Source of the DNA: CAZBMD01 sp964493325
Lineage (GTDB): Bacteria; Babelota; Babeliae; Babelales; RVW-14
NCBI GenBank assembly: GCA_964493325.1
Contig: CAZBMD010000013.1
Coordinates: forward strand, 1 to 22,942
Direction: 5' to 3'
DNA: 22,942 bases
The notes below the pieces were generated by a model. That model had not been told where the DNA came from and did no database searches. It saw nothing but the letters and a program-made list of their open reading frames with translations. Positions 5,298-12,962 of the stretch are shown in pieces (positions within the stretch are counted from its first letter, which is position 1; each line of letters opens with the position of its first letter). Both the position numbers and the translations under genes were made by a program.

Positions 5298-6536
5298 GTG
5301 CGTCATTACTTCACCCAGTCATGCTTCATTTTATTAGCTCTCATCACCAGCAATATTTCTGCGGGAATCATTTATGCCTCGAAATGGAAATATGGAGATC
5401 AAACCGTCTGTCTGTATGGGGACAATCACGGAACTCATAACACATTTGAGATAGATGAAAAAAAGATGTCAAATGCGTTTTATGAAAATCTATTCACATC
5501 AAAAGATCGATGGCTTGTTTTACGAGAAGATGTAATAGGAGAATCGATTAGCAAAGAACTTCAGTGGCTTGTAACTTTATGGTTTTACAACAAAAACCTT
5601 GGGTTTTTAACCACCATTAATACCTGGCTTGCACATGATCCAGAGACTAAGATTCCTCATATTGATACAATAAATATAGATTTACGCGCTAATTTTAATA
5701 ATGTTTCAACATTAATAAGAGCGTACAAATTTACGAGCGAAGGCCTGCTGACCAAAGAAAATCATAAACGGTTTAATGCGTTTTATGGAGATTTTTATAA
5801 CGCCCTTAAAGATATTCCACTTAAAAAGCTCTTTGACGAGCCTATAACAAAACTCATTGAATACATCAATAATACATCGAACAATAAGTTGAAGGCTATT
5901 TTAAAAAGAGTTCTTGAGACTATTTCTGCACGGCAAATTGTTTTGTATAACAATGGATTTATGAGCCTAATAGAACCATGCTTGATCAACGAAAAATCTT
6001 TCGATGCTCACGAAAAAATTTTTGATTTTGTAACGAATAACAATTCGTTTATTAATCACCTACTTGAGATTGTCGAGTCCACCGCTTTATGGCATATCGT
6101 TGAAGGACAAAAAACTCATAAAAAAATTGCGGTTATTGCTGGTAACAGTCATATATTAAACCTTGAAAAATATTTACTTGAAATGGGTTATTCTGAGATA
6201 AATTCATATGGTAGCGAGTACAAAAAAAACTCTCTTGAAAAAATAAAACTAGTTTTACAAATCGCAGCAAAAAAAGAGGAGTTGTTCAATGACCAACCCC
6301 ATAAAAACATCACCGATATTAACTTTTATTGGACTTTAAGCAGATTTTTATCTGAGTACGGGATAGAAGAAAAAATTGATGAACTTGAAGGAAAATTAAC
6401 CCTCATTTCTCATGATGCATTCGCATGGCTTTCTGAAGAAAAACCGGCTCAATTACATCCCACTCCTGTAAAACCAGCACCCTCAACACTCAACAAAGTA
6501 ACGACGCTCATTAAAAAGTTACTTTGGAAATATTAG
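5298..6536 (+). CDS. Exported protein with two GxxH motifs (TraB/ChaN/EreA-like)
   Basis: A 412-residue protein starting at GTG; the N-terminus (CFILLALITSNISAG) is a signal peptide likely cleaved near residue 22. Two glycine-histidine motifs stand out: LYGDNHGTHN with G41-H44, and VIAGNSHILNL with G282-H285, each after a hydrophobic strand. Paired GxxH motifs near the start and in the last third are the hallmark of the TraB/PrgY, TIKI, ChaN-like and erythromycin-esterase-like group, where the histidines sit in a metal or active site. Membership here is inferred from spacing and strand context only. The region between them is helical, and a Pro-rich tail (LHPTPVKPAPST) precedes a basic C-terminus. 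It would act outside the cytoplasmic membrane. It lies just right of the toxin array and is followed by a hairpin at 6562. Confidence 0.65.
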   Translation: MRHYFTQSCFILLALITSNISAGIIYASKWKYGDQTVCLYGDNHGTHNTFEIDEKKMSNAFYENLFTSKDRWLVLREDVIGESISKELQWLVTLWFYNKNLGFLTTINTWLAHDPETKIPHIDTINIDLRANFNNVSTLIRAYKFTSEGLLTKENHKRFNAFYGDFYNALKDIPLKKLFDEPITKLIEYINNTSNNKLKAILKRVLETISARQIVLYNNGFMSLIEPCLINEKSFDAHEKIFDFVTNNNSFINHLLEIVESTALWHIVEGQKTHKKIAVIAGNSHILNLEKYLLEMGYSEINSYGSEYKKNSLEKIKLVLQIAAKKEELFNDQPHKNITDINFYWTLSRFLSEYGIEEKIDELEGKLTLISHDAFAWLSEEKPAQLHPTPVKPAPSTLNKVTTLIKKLLWKY

Positions 6537-6561
6537 AACTTACTAGAAATTCTTTTGATGA

Positions 6562-6590
6562 GTAGAAGGAGGCGCATTGCCTCCTTCTAC
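6562..6590. terminator. Hairpin between convergent genes
   Basis: GTAGAAGGAGGC (6562-6573) pairs perfectly with GCCTCCTTCTAC (6579-6590) around a five-base loop. It lies between the stop codons of two convergent genes, so it probably serves as a shared terminator. The T tract on the plus strand comes only about ten bases later. Confidence 0.65.
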
Positions 6591-6605
6591 ATAATGAATT
6601 CTTTT

Positions 6606-8123
6606 TTAATCAATAAGCCCAAAGGTCTTCATGATCAGCTTCTCAAAGTCTTGTCGGCCAGTCTTACCGATCTTGCGACCAATCTCTTTGCCATCTCGAA
6701 CAAAAATAAACGCAGGAACACTCGAAACTACTTGTCCACCTATGAGGTTGAAAATTGCTGGAAGATCAAGTGATTTGTTACCCAAATTCATCTTGGCAAA
6801 AATAACACGCCCTTCTAAATTTTTTGCAAGCTCTTCAAAAATTGGAGCCATTTGCTGACATGGAATACACCAGGTTGAATAGAAATCAATAACAACTGGA
6901 AGCTTTGATCCTAGTACCTGCTCTTTGATATCAGCCATTGATGAAAGCTCAATAACGGCATTTTCAGGCTCTAGCTGCACGTGCTGAACAGCATCTTTTG
7001 ATATTTTTTCTTCTGGCACAGCTGCTTGAAAAACACCTCCGCTTGCGGCATCAAATCCAACTTCCTCTAAAAATTTCTTTGCCTGCAATGATGCCATACA
7101 CCCTTGACCGGCAGACGTAATTGCCTGTACAAAAACATCGTCACAAACATCTCCTGCTGCAAAAATGCCTGCCTTTGATGTTGCTTGATGCTCTTTTAAA
7201 ACCAAAAAACCACGCTCATCGCATTCAAGCTGATCTTTAAACAATGCTGTGTTTGGGCGCGATCCGATAGCTAAAAAAACTCCATCAACAGGATGATTTT
7301 TATATTCACCAGTATCAACGCGCTCAATAACAACGCTGGTTACCCGCGTTCCATCTCCCTGAATTTTTATAATGCGCGATTCAAAAAGAACCTTGACGTT
7401 AGGCTTTGCAAGAACGCGATCACGCGCTTTTATATCTTTTGCACGAAAATGATTTTTACGAACAACTATGGTCACATCGCGCGCGATATCTGCAAGATAG
7501 CCAGCTTCGACAATTGCCGCATCACCTCCACCAACAACAATGACCGATTGATCTTTGAATAATGAACCTTCGCACACAGCACAGTTGCTCACGCTACGGC
7601 CCCAGTATCCATCAGGACCAGTCTCACCAGGAACGCCCAAATAGTTAGGTTCGGTCCCCATTGCCACAACACAGCTAAGCGCCCTGTACTGCTTGATGTC
7701 CGTCAAACCTTCTTGCTGCGTTTTGATCAAATAAGGCCACGACGAAAAGTCGACAGAAACTACCGAACCTTGTACAACACTTACGCCGCTTTCTTGTGCC
7801 TGCTTCTTAATTTTTTGCACAATGTCTGCTCCGGGTGCGTCAACCACACCTGGCCAGTTACGAACCGAATGAGACTGAGCAAGCGCTCCACCAGGCTTTG
7901 GACCTTCGACCAAGACGCACGGAATATTTGCTTGAGCAAGGTACAAAGAAGCTGTTAGTCCTGCAACTCCGCCGCCCAAAACAACGATAGGAAGAACATC
8001 TGCCGCAGAATCGATATTCTTCATGTGCAACGATTGTTTTTCAGAACCGCCAAGATGAAGGCAGCTACACAAAAAAATAAGACTCAAACAGGAGATAACT
8101 GTCTGCATCGAAAATTTGAACAT
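6606..8123 (-). CDS. Thioredoxin reductase-thioredoxin fusion, predicted lipoprotein
   Basis: A 505-residue fusion. Residues ~45-355 are a thioredoxin-reductase-like flavoprotein: FAD motif GGGVAGLTASLYLA (from 50), redox pair CAVCEG (C181/C184), NADPH motif VGGGDAAIVEAGYL (from 197) and GIFAAGDV near 319. Residues ~390-505 are a thioredoxin with WCIPC (C419/C422) where WCGPC is usual. TrxR-Trx fusions pass NADPH electrons to a linked thioredoxin. I chose the ATG at 8123, twelve codons inside the longest frame, because it begins a hydrophobic signal sequence (VISCLSLIFLCSC) with a lipobox-like LCSC (C21). Export would be odd for an NADPH-dependent enzyme. Either the signal is real, making a membrane-tethered redox system, or the segment only anchors it. 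The enzyme domains are certain; the location is not. Confidence 0.9.
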   Translation of the reverse strand: MFKFSMQTVISCLSLIFLCSCLHLGGSEKQSLHMKNIDSAADVLPIVVLGGGVAGLTASLYLAQANIPCVLVEGPKPGGALAQSHSVRNWPGVVDAPGADIVQKIKKQAQESGVSVVQGSVVSVDFSSWPYLIKTQQEGLTDIKQYRALSCVVAMGTEPNYLGVPGETGPDGYWGRSVSNCAVCEGSLFKDQSVIVVGGGDAAIVEAGYLADIARDVTIVVRKNHFRAKDIKARDRVLAKPNVKVLFESRIIKIQGDGTRVTSVVIERVDTGEYKNHPVDGVFLAIGSRPNTALFKDQLECDERGFLVLKEHQATSKAGIFAAGDVCDDVFVQAITSAGQGCMASLQAKKFLEEVGFDAASGGVFQAAVPEEKISKDAVQHVQLEPENAVIELSSMADIKEQVLGSKLPVVIDFYSTWCIPCQQMAPIFEELAKNLEGRVIFAKMNLGNKSLDLPAIFNLIGGQVVSSVPAFIFVRDGKEIGRKIGKTGRQDFEKLIMKTFGLID

Positions 8124-8472
8124 ACTCGACCCTTTCGGTAAATAGTAAGATAGACACAAAAACCAGTGTACAGGTTTTTTGGCAGAAGGCGGATAAAAAT
8201 CAGGTTAGCCTCTTTTTTTAAATTTTGCATAATCAAAAACTACTTACCAAAAGGCCTTGTAATATTTTTATACAAATTACACACTAACCTATATAAAAAT
8301 CATGCACTATTTTGAGAAATGGACAAAAGCCTCTCTGGACAATGGATTTTTCAACTATTAAAGCTTATTTTATAATTTTGTAGATTATTTCAGTTTTAAT
8401 TTGATATTATGATTATATTGTAGTGGATATATTTTATAAATTTTTAATATTTTTCAACAAAAGGAGATAGTG
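8124..8472. other. AT-rich divergent intergenic region
   Basis: About 350 bases between the divergent reductase fusion and the small ankyrin-like gene. No coding frame of note is visible. It must hold both promoters; TTGATA at 8401 with AT-rich sequence (TATATT at 8428) is a weak candidate for the plus-strand gene, with poor spacing. The AAGGAG at 8461-8466 is the ribosome site of the gene at 8473. Confidence 0.5.
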
Positions 8473-8901
8473 ATGAAAAAAATACTTTTAACGACAGGGC
8501 TTGTTGTAGCATTCTTTTGCTCACAAAGTTCAGTAGAAGCAAATAAAATGACACCAGTAGGAGCTGATACAAAAGCAGCTTTTGATAAAATAGCAGCCAA
8601 CGATTACATGGGCATGTCAAAGCTTGTAAAAAAATATACCGATGCGCCAAGCATTCAATCAATGCTCACAACACAAATAGGCGGAAAAACACTTATTCAC
8701 GCGGCAGCAGCAGTTTCCAACGTCAACACAGCTATCCAGATGGTTGCTCGCCTAACTAACCAAGCAATTCTTGTCAGCAAGGAGTTTCAAATTCAAGTAA
8801 TTCAAGCTAAAGACAGCCAAGGCAAAACAGCCAGTGACTACGCAGCAGCAAATAATAACACTGCGCTGGTAGGTCTTTTATCAAGTCTATCATCACAATA
8901 A
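8473..8901 (+). CDS. Small secreted ankyrin-like protein
   Basis: A 142-residue protein. I chose ATG 8473 over the GTG at 8470 because AAGGAG (8461-8466) then sits six bases upstream. It has a signal peptide (residues 1 to ~23, KKILLTTGLVVAFFCSQSSV) and one compact domain. That domain has FDKIAANDYMGMSKLVKKYT, then an ankyrin-like GGKTLIHAAAAVSNVNTAIQ (70-89) and a second AKDSQGKTASDYAAANNN (112-129). The G-x-T-x-x-x-x-A and D-x-x-G-K-T-x-x-D-Y-A cores are typical of ankyrin repeats, which bind proteins. The domain recurs three times in the next gene. Secreted ankyrin proteins are common in intracellular symbionts as host-interacting candidates; that role is inference. It is followed by a strong terminator. 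Confidence 0.8.
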   Translation: MKKILLTTGLVVAFFCSQSSVEANKMTPVGADTKAAFDKIAANDYMGMSKLVKKYTDAPSIQSMLTTQIGGKTLIHAAAAVSNVNTAIQMVARLTNQAILVSKEFQIQVIQAKDSQGKTASDYAAANNNTALVGLLSSLSSQ

Positions 8902-8923
8902 TTTCTCTTGTAAATCTCATTGG

Positions 8924-8962
8924 TCAATCCCAAGAGCCACCATACTCTTGGGATTGATTATT
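8924..8962 (+). terminator. Rho-independent terminator
   Basis: TCAATCCCAAGAG (8924-8936) pairs perfectly with CTCTTGGGATTGA (8945-8957), followed by TTATTTTAT. It separates the two ankyrin-like genes into independent transcripts. Confidence 0.9.
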
Positions 8963-9073
8963 TTATCCCGCCGATACCACTCAACTGAATGATAAGCGGG
9001 TTTAACGAATCTTTCGCCATGCTTACCCATTTGAAAAATTATTCAATCACTCATTTTTCTTGATTATTTCTAA

Positions 9074-9100
9074 TTGAAATTGATATAGTTGAAATATAAT
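9074..9100 (+). promoter_or_regulatory. Candidate sigma-70-type promoter
   Basis: TTGAAA (9074-9079) and a perfect TATAAT (9095-9100) with a 15-base spacer lie 45 bases upstream of the start codon at 9145. The spacer is short, but the -10 box is consensus and the gene follows a terminator. Confidence 0.45.
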
Positions 9101-9144
9101 AACCACTGTCTAGAATAATTTTCTGTTAACAAACGAGGAGTGTT

Positions 9145-10563
9145 ATGAAGCGCATATTTCTGGGAGCATGTTTATTTACTTCATTTTTTTCCATGCAAAC
9201 GTCTATTCAAGCAGCTATACCTGCACAACTACAAAATGATATCAAGGCCGCATACCAAAAAATAATGGCCAATGATTACAAAGGAATGTCTGCAATTGTC
9301 AAAAAATATACCGATGCATCAAGCATTCAAGGTTTGCTTGGAACAAAAGTAAATGGTAAAAGCTTACTCCATGCAGCAGCTAACCTTTCCAATCCAAGTG
9401 TTGCTACGCAAATGGCAACATGCATCCTCAATCAAGCGGTTCTGGTTAGCGCCACTTTTCAAAGTAAACTTATTCAAGCCAAAGACTCTACAAACAAAAC
9501 AGCAACTGACTACGCAAATGCTAATAAAAATACCCAACTAGCAGGACTATTTTCAAGCTTGATCGCTGCGGGCAAACCTACGCCATCAACACAGCCATCA
9601 AAAAGCCTAATAACCCCAGCATCGCCTACTACCCCTACGGCAAATGCAACAATTGCTACAACTTCATCGCCATCATCATCTGCAACAACTAACGTAATTT
9701 CAACACCTACAACAACTGCTCCAGTACCTACAACATCAACGCTACAAACAGATATTGATGCCGCTTTTCAAAAAATAGCAGCAGGCGATTATATGGGCAT
9801 GTCGACCCTTGTAAAGAAATACACCGATGCGCCAAGCGTCCAGACAATGCTCACTGCCCAACAAAATGGCAAAACACTTCTGCATGCAGCAGCTGGCGTC
9901 ACCAACGTAAACACAGCATGTCTTATGGTTGGTCGCATAACGGGCCAAGCAATGCAGGTTGGTATAACTTTTCAACTTCAAATTATGCAGGCAAAAGATA
10001 GCTCTGGAAAAACACCACTAGACTATGCTCTAGCTAATAACAATACAAGTCTTGTAAACCTATTCAACGCTTTAATGGGAACAAGCACACCAACTCCAAC
10101 TCCAGCACCAACTCCAGCTCCAACTCCAGCACCAACTCCAGCACCAACTCCAACTCCAGCACCAACTCCAACTCCTGCACCAGCTCCAGCGCCCTCACCT
10201 GTCGTAACTCAAACACCATTACAAGCTGATACTGATGCTGCTTTTCAGAAAATAGCAGAAAATGATTACATGGGCATGTCGGCCCTTGTAAAAAAATACA
10301 CCGATGCGCCAAGTGTCCAGACAATGCTAACAACAATAAAGGATGGCAAAACGCTTCTACAAGCTGCAGCCTGCGCAGACATAGGCGTAGCAATGATGAT
10401 GATCGGCCGCATTACGGGGCAGGCATTATTTGTTAGTCCTGACTTCCAAAAACAAATCATTTTAGCAAAAGACAGTCAAGGCAAAACAGCAATTGATTAC
10501 GCCAACGACAATAATAATCCTGATCTTGCAAGCACATTAACATCACTCGTGCCTGTTAGTTAA
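9145..10563 (+). CDS. Secreted protein with three ankyrin-like domains and Pro-rich linkers
   Basis: A 472-residue protein; ATG 9145 is preceded by GAGGAG. It has a signal peptide (KRIFLGACLFTSFFSMQTSI, cleavage near AA at 27-28) and three copies of the domain found alone at 8473-8901: residues ~32-143, ~203-310 and ~362-470. Each copy has a KIxxxDYxGMSxxVKKYTD helix, an NGKTLLHAAA ankyrin-like core and an AKDSxGKTxxDYAxxNNN repeat. Linker 1 is rich in Thr, Ser and Pro; linker 2 (about 313-350) is an almost pure Pro-Thr-Pro-Ala series. Copies 2 and 3 match the single-domain neighbour better than copy 1, suggesting recent tandem duplication. Three binding modules on flexible, extended linkers suit a surface or secreted adhesin/effector-like scaffold, but the partner is unknown. 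It ends at a strong terminator. Confidence 0.8.
   Translation: MKRIFLGACLFTSFFSMQTSIQAAIPAQLQNDIKAAYQKIMANDYKGMSAIVKKYTDASSIQGLLGTKVNGKSLLHAAANLSNPSVATQMATCILNQAVLVSATFQSKLIQAKDSTNKTATDYANANKNTQLAGLFSSLIAAGKPTPSTQPSKSLITPASPTTPTANATIATTSSPSSSATTNVISTPTTTAPVPTTSTLQTDIDAAFQKIAAGDYMGMSTLVKKYTDAPSVQTMLTAQQNGKTLLHAAAGVTNVNTACLMVGRITGQAMQVGITFQLQIMQAKDSSGKTPLDYALANNNTSLVNLFNALMGTSTPTPTPAPTPAPTPAPTPAPTPTPAPTPTPAPAPAPSPVVTQTPLQADTDAAFQKIAENDYMGMSALVKKYTDAPSVQTMLTTIKDGKTLLQAAACADIGVAMMMIGRITGQALFVSPDFQKQIILAKDSQGKTAIDYANDNNNPDLASTLTSLVPVS
10090..10200 (+). repeat. Tandem CCAACTCCAGCA-type repeat coding Pro-Thr-Pro-Ala
   Basis: Short 6- and 12-base units of CCAACT and CCAGCA/CCAGCT run for about 110 bases in frame, encoding the PTPAPTPAP linker between domains 2 and 3. 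The DNA units are near-identical, so copy number is likely to vary by slippage, changing linker length in steps of two or four residues without breaking the frame. Confidence 0.9.
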
Positions 10564-10573
10564 ATGTCAAAAT

Positions 10574-10617
10574 AAAAAAGCACCGCATGAAAGTAATTTT
10601 TCATGCGGTGCTTTTTT
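10574..10617. terminator. Strong bidirectional terminator
   Basis: AAAAAAGCACCGCATGAAA (10574-10592) pairs perfectly with its complement at 10599-10617 around a six-base loop, with A and T tracts on either side. It serves the ankyrin-like gene and the convergent minus-strand pair that ends at 10674. Confidence 0.95.
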
Positions 10618-10673
10618 ATTCTAGAATATTTTTTTATGCGATAATCAACGCTGTAAGCAAGCTCAGCTCAAAT

Positions 10674-11087
10674 TTATTTATCATCGTCGTCTTCACGCTG
10701 TGCTTGAGCCATACGCTCTTCTTTAATCTCACGAAGCAATCTTCGATCTTCTTCACTCAAACCACCATCACTTTTATCAGATTTTTTCATCTTCTTTTTA
10801 AGCTTTGCAAGCTCTTTTTCCTGAGCTTTAATTTGTTCGCGAAGAGCATCTTGTTCACGTTGATGGGCACGCTCTAGTCGATCAATTTCACGAGAGGAAT
10901 CTGAAGATTCTCTTCTACTGCTTCTGTTTCCAGAATTAGCAATTGATCCTCCAATAATGCCGCCAAAAGTTCCACCGAGCATCCCGCCTGCAAATGAATC
11001 TCCACCGCCAGCATTAACTTGAGGTGCAAAAATCACCAATATCAGTACCAACGCAAAAAATAATTTTGAGATAAAACCTCTAAACAT
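10674..11087 (-). CDS. Exported glycine-zipper/coiled-coil protein
   Basis: A 137-residue protein. ATG 11087 is chosen over an upstream ATG because GGGGGAG precedes it. It has a signal peptide (FFALVLILVIFAPQVNAG), then a glycine-zipper stretch (GGMLGGTFGGIIGGSI) able to pack in a membrane, a Ser/Arg-rich hinge and a long charged coiled coil (REIDRLERAHQREQDALREQ). The tail is acidic (EDDDDK). It resembles the protein encoded just upstream in order of parts, so the two are probably diverged duplicates in one operon, 26 bases apart. Glycine-zipper proteins of this size are often outer-membrane or envelope-structure proteins. No specific family recognised. Confidence 0.7.
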   Translation of the reverse strand: MFRGFISKLFFALVLILVIFAPQVNAGGGDSFAGGMLGGTFGGIIGGSIANSGNRSSRRESSDSSREIDRLERAHQREQDALREQIKAQEKELAKLKKKMKKSDKSDGGLSEEDRRLLREIKEERMAQAQREDDDDK

Positions 11088-11113
11088 ACTCCCCCCTCTC
11101 TTAATTTTATACA

Positions 11114-11515
11114 TTAGTTTCGACGACGCAACATAATCACAACCAGTAGGCCCATGGCGGTAAGCAACAATACGATTATGAACATCAAAAACATGGGTAA
11201 ATGATTGCTCGCTCCTGAATTACGTTCTGCCAATCTTTGCTCTAGATCTTTTTTATCAAGCTCACGCTCTAGCTGACTCACACGCTGCCGATCTTGCTCA
11301 ATACGAGCCAACTCTGCTTTGTCTTGCGCTCGACGAGCCTCTTCTTCTGCCCTGCCTGAGCGACGCGAGTCGGCTGAAGCACTGCCAATCATGGTGCCAA
11401 CCGCAAGCCCACCTAGCGTACCTGCCACAATTGCTCCGCCACTACCACCCCGTCCACACTGAGCTTGTGAGGCAATAAGCGCAAGCCAAATAATTCCTAT
11501 GCCAAATCTTTTCAT
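11114..11515 (-). CDS. Exported glycine-zipper/coiled-coil membrane protein
   Basis: A 133-residue protein starting at ATG 11515, supported by the GGGGGAAGGGGAA purine run just upstream. It has a signal peptide (GIGIIWLALIASQAQCG), a possible lipobox-like end (SQAQC, imperfect), a glycine-zipper (GGAIVAGTLGGLAVGTMIGS), a charged coiled coil (ARIEQDRQRVSQLERELDKK) and a C-terminal membrane helix (FLMFIIVLLLTAMGLLVVIM) ending in RRRN. The C-terminal anchor is the main difference from its neighbour at 10674. Together they look like a small two-gene envelope module, but no function can be assigned. Confidence 0.7.
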   Translation of the reverse strand: MKRFGIGIIWLALIASQAQCGRGGSGGAIVAGTLGGLAVGTMIGSASADSRRSGRAEEEARRAQDKAELARIEQDRQRVSQLERELDKKDLEQRLAERNSGASNHLPMFLMFIIVLLLTAMGLLVVIMLRRRN

Positions 11516-11651
11516 TATTCCCCTTCCCCCTGATAATGAGTAATTAAAAATTGTCATCAAACTTGATACACTTTTCGTATCGATTATATGAATTGCCAAG
11601 ACATCTGGTCAATATTTTCAAATAGGCTAATGAATAACAAGGGAGACTTCA

Positions 11652-12884
11652 GTGAATTCAAAAATTTTCAGTTTAATCGCCCAAGAGCGCTCACGACAAG
11701 AAGATTGCATCGACCTTATCGCCTCAGAAAATTATGCAAGCTCTGATGTTCTTGCTGCCACAGGATCAATTCTCACCAATAAATATGCAGAAGGATATCC
11801 GGGAAAACGTTACTACGGTGGCTGCACAATTGTTGACCAGATAGAAACTATGGCAATTGACCTTGGTAAAAAATTGTTCAACACGGAGCACATGAACGTA
11901 CAACCTCATTCTGGATCTTCTGCGAACATGGCTGTTTACTTTAGCCAGCTTAAACCAGGAGATACGGTTCTTGGCATGAATCTTGCAGCAGGAGGCCATC
12001 TTACCCATGGCCATAAGGTAAATTTTTCGGGCAAACTCTATAATTTTATCCACTACGGCGTTGATCCTGAAACTGAACTGATTGACTACAAACAGGTTAC
12101 AGAGCTTGCAGCAGAACATAAACCTAAAATGATTATTGCTGGAGCTTCGGCCTACTCTCAGCTTATTGATTATCCTCAACTTGCTGCCATTGCCCGTGAA
12201 AATCAGGCGCTACTCATGGTCGATATGGCGCACATTGCGGGCCTTGTTGCAGCAGATATTATTCCAAGCCCCATGCCTCACGCAGATATTGTAACTAGTA
12301 CCACACACAAAACCTTGCGCGGACCGCGCGGTGGCATTATTTGCAGCACCGCAGCCTTTGCTCAAAGCATTGACCGAGCAACCATGCCCGGCAGTCAGGG
12401 CGGCCCACTGATGCACATCATTGCAGCAAAAGCGATTGCGTTTGAAGAAGCAATGCAGCCAGCATTTAAACATTATCAAATTCAAGTCATCAAAAATGCC
12501 CAAGCTATGGCTCAGGCTTTTAAAAATCTTGGCTATCGCATTGTATCGGGCGGCACCAGCAATCATCTAATGCTGGTTGATTTGCGCAGTGTGCAAAATC
12601 GTTTTGGTGAAAAAATTACAGGCAAGCTGGTAGAAGAGCTCCTGGAAAATTGCAATATTGTTTTAAATCGTAATGGCATTCCTTTTGATCCAGAAAATCC
12701 GGTTGTCACCAGCGGCATACGTGTAGGGACACCGGCAATTACAACACGCGGCATGAGCGAACAAGATACCGTACAGATTGTTCACTGGATTGATGAAGCA
12801 ATTGCTAAGCGAAACGATGAACACTTCTTGAGAGCTCTGACAGCCGAGGTAACAACATTTTGCAAGAAGTTCCCGCTTCCGTAG
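11652..12884 (+). CDS. glyA: Serine hydroxymethyltransferase
   Basis: Converts serine and tetrahydrofolate to glycine and 5,10-methylene-tetrahydrofolate, using PLP; it is the main source of one-carbon units. The 410-residue length is normal for bacterial GlyA. Clear family motifs are DLIASENYAS near the N-terminus, NKYAEGYPGKRYYGGC, NVQPHSGSSAN, the AAGGHLTHGHKVNFSGK folate/substrate region, VDMAHIAGLVAA, and the PLP lysine in STTHKTLRGPRGG (K220). It starts at GTG with GGGAGA upstream. It stands alone: divergent from the glycine-zipper pair and followed by a dispersed palindrome. The only small deviation seen is GGCTIVD where GGCEYVD is common. Confidence 0.97.
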   Translation: MNSKIFSLIAQERSRQEDCIDLIASENYASSDVLAATGSILTNKYAEGYPGKRYYGGCTIVDQIETMAIDLGKKLFNTEHMNVQPHSGSSANMAVYFSQLKPGDTVLGMNLAAGGHLTHGHKVNFSGKLYNFIHYGVDPETELIDYKQVTELAAEHKPKMIIAGASAYSQLIDYPQLAAIARENQALLMVDMAHIAGLVAADIIPSPMPHADIVTSTTHKTLRGPRGGIICSTAAFAQSIDRATMPGSQGGPLMHIIAAKAIAFEEAMQPAFKHYQIQVIKNAQAMAQAFKNLGYRIVSGGTSNHLMLVDLRSVQNRFGEKITGKLVEELLENCNIVLNRNGIPFDPENPVVTSGIRVGTPAITTRGMSEQDTVQIVHWIDEAIAKRNDEHFLRALTAEVTTFCKKFPLP

Positions 12885-12899
12885 AGATCTCAGATATGG

Positions 12900-12921
12900 A
12901 TCCCGGCTCGACGGCCGGGAT
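12900..12921. repeat. Dispersed GC-rich palindrome (ATCCCGGC/GCCGGGAT)
   Basis: ATCCCGGC and GCCGGGAT form an eight-base stem around six bases, followed by TGACATCC. Read on the minus strand, the GTCATCCCGGC-type sequence resembles small repeated palindromes scattered through several intracellular and alphaproteobacterial genomes. It is much richer in GC than its surroundings and lies between convergent genes, where it may also aid termination. Confidence 0.55.
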
Positions 12922-12962
12922 GACATCCTACTCATTAAAAATCAACTTCTATAACCAAATGA

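Noticed and set aside
6555..6858. Plus-strand frames over the thioredoxin domain
   Set aside because: They overlap a hairpin and lie antisense to the conserved thioredoxin fold; no ribosome site.
10064..10393. Minus-strand 109-codon frame rich in Leu-Glu-Leu
   Set aside because: It is the antisense shadow of the Pro-Thr-Pro-Ala repeat; low complexity and inside a well-supported gene.
10587..10877. Plus-strand 96-codon hydrophobic frame
   Set aside because: It begins inside the terminator stem and lies antisense to the lysine-rich coiled coil of the glycine-zipper gene, which explains the Phe-rich reading.
11766..12566. Minus-strand frames inside glyA
   Set aside because: Antisense shadows of a complete, motif-perfect serine hydroxymethyltransferase gene.
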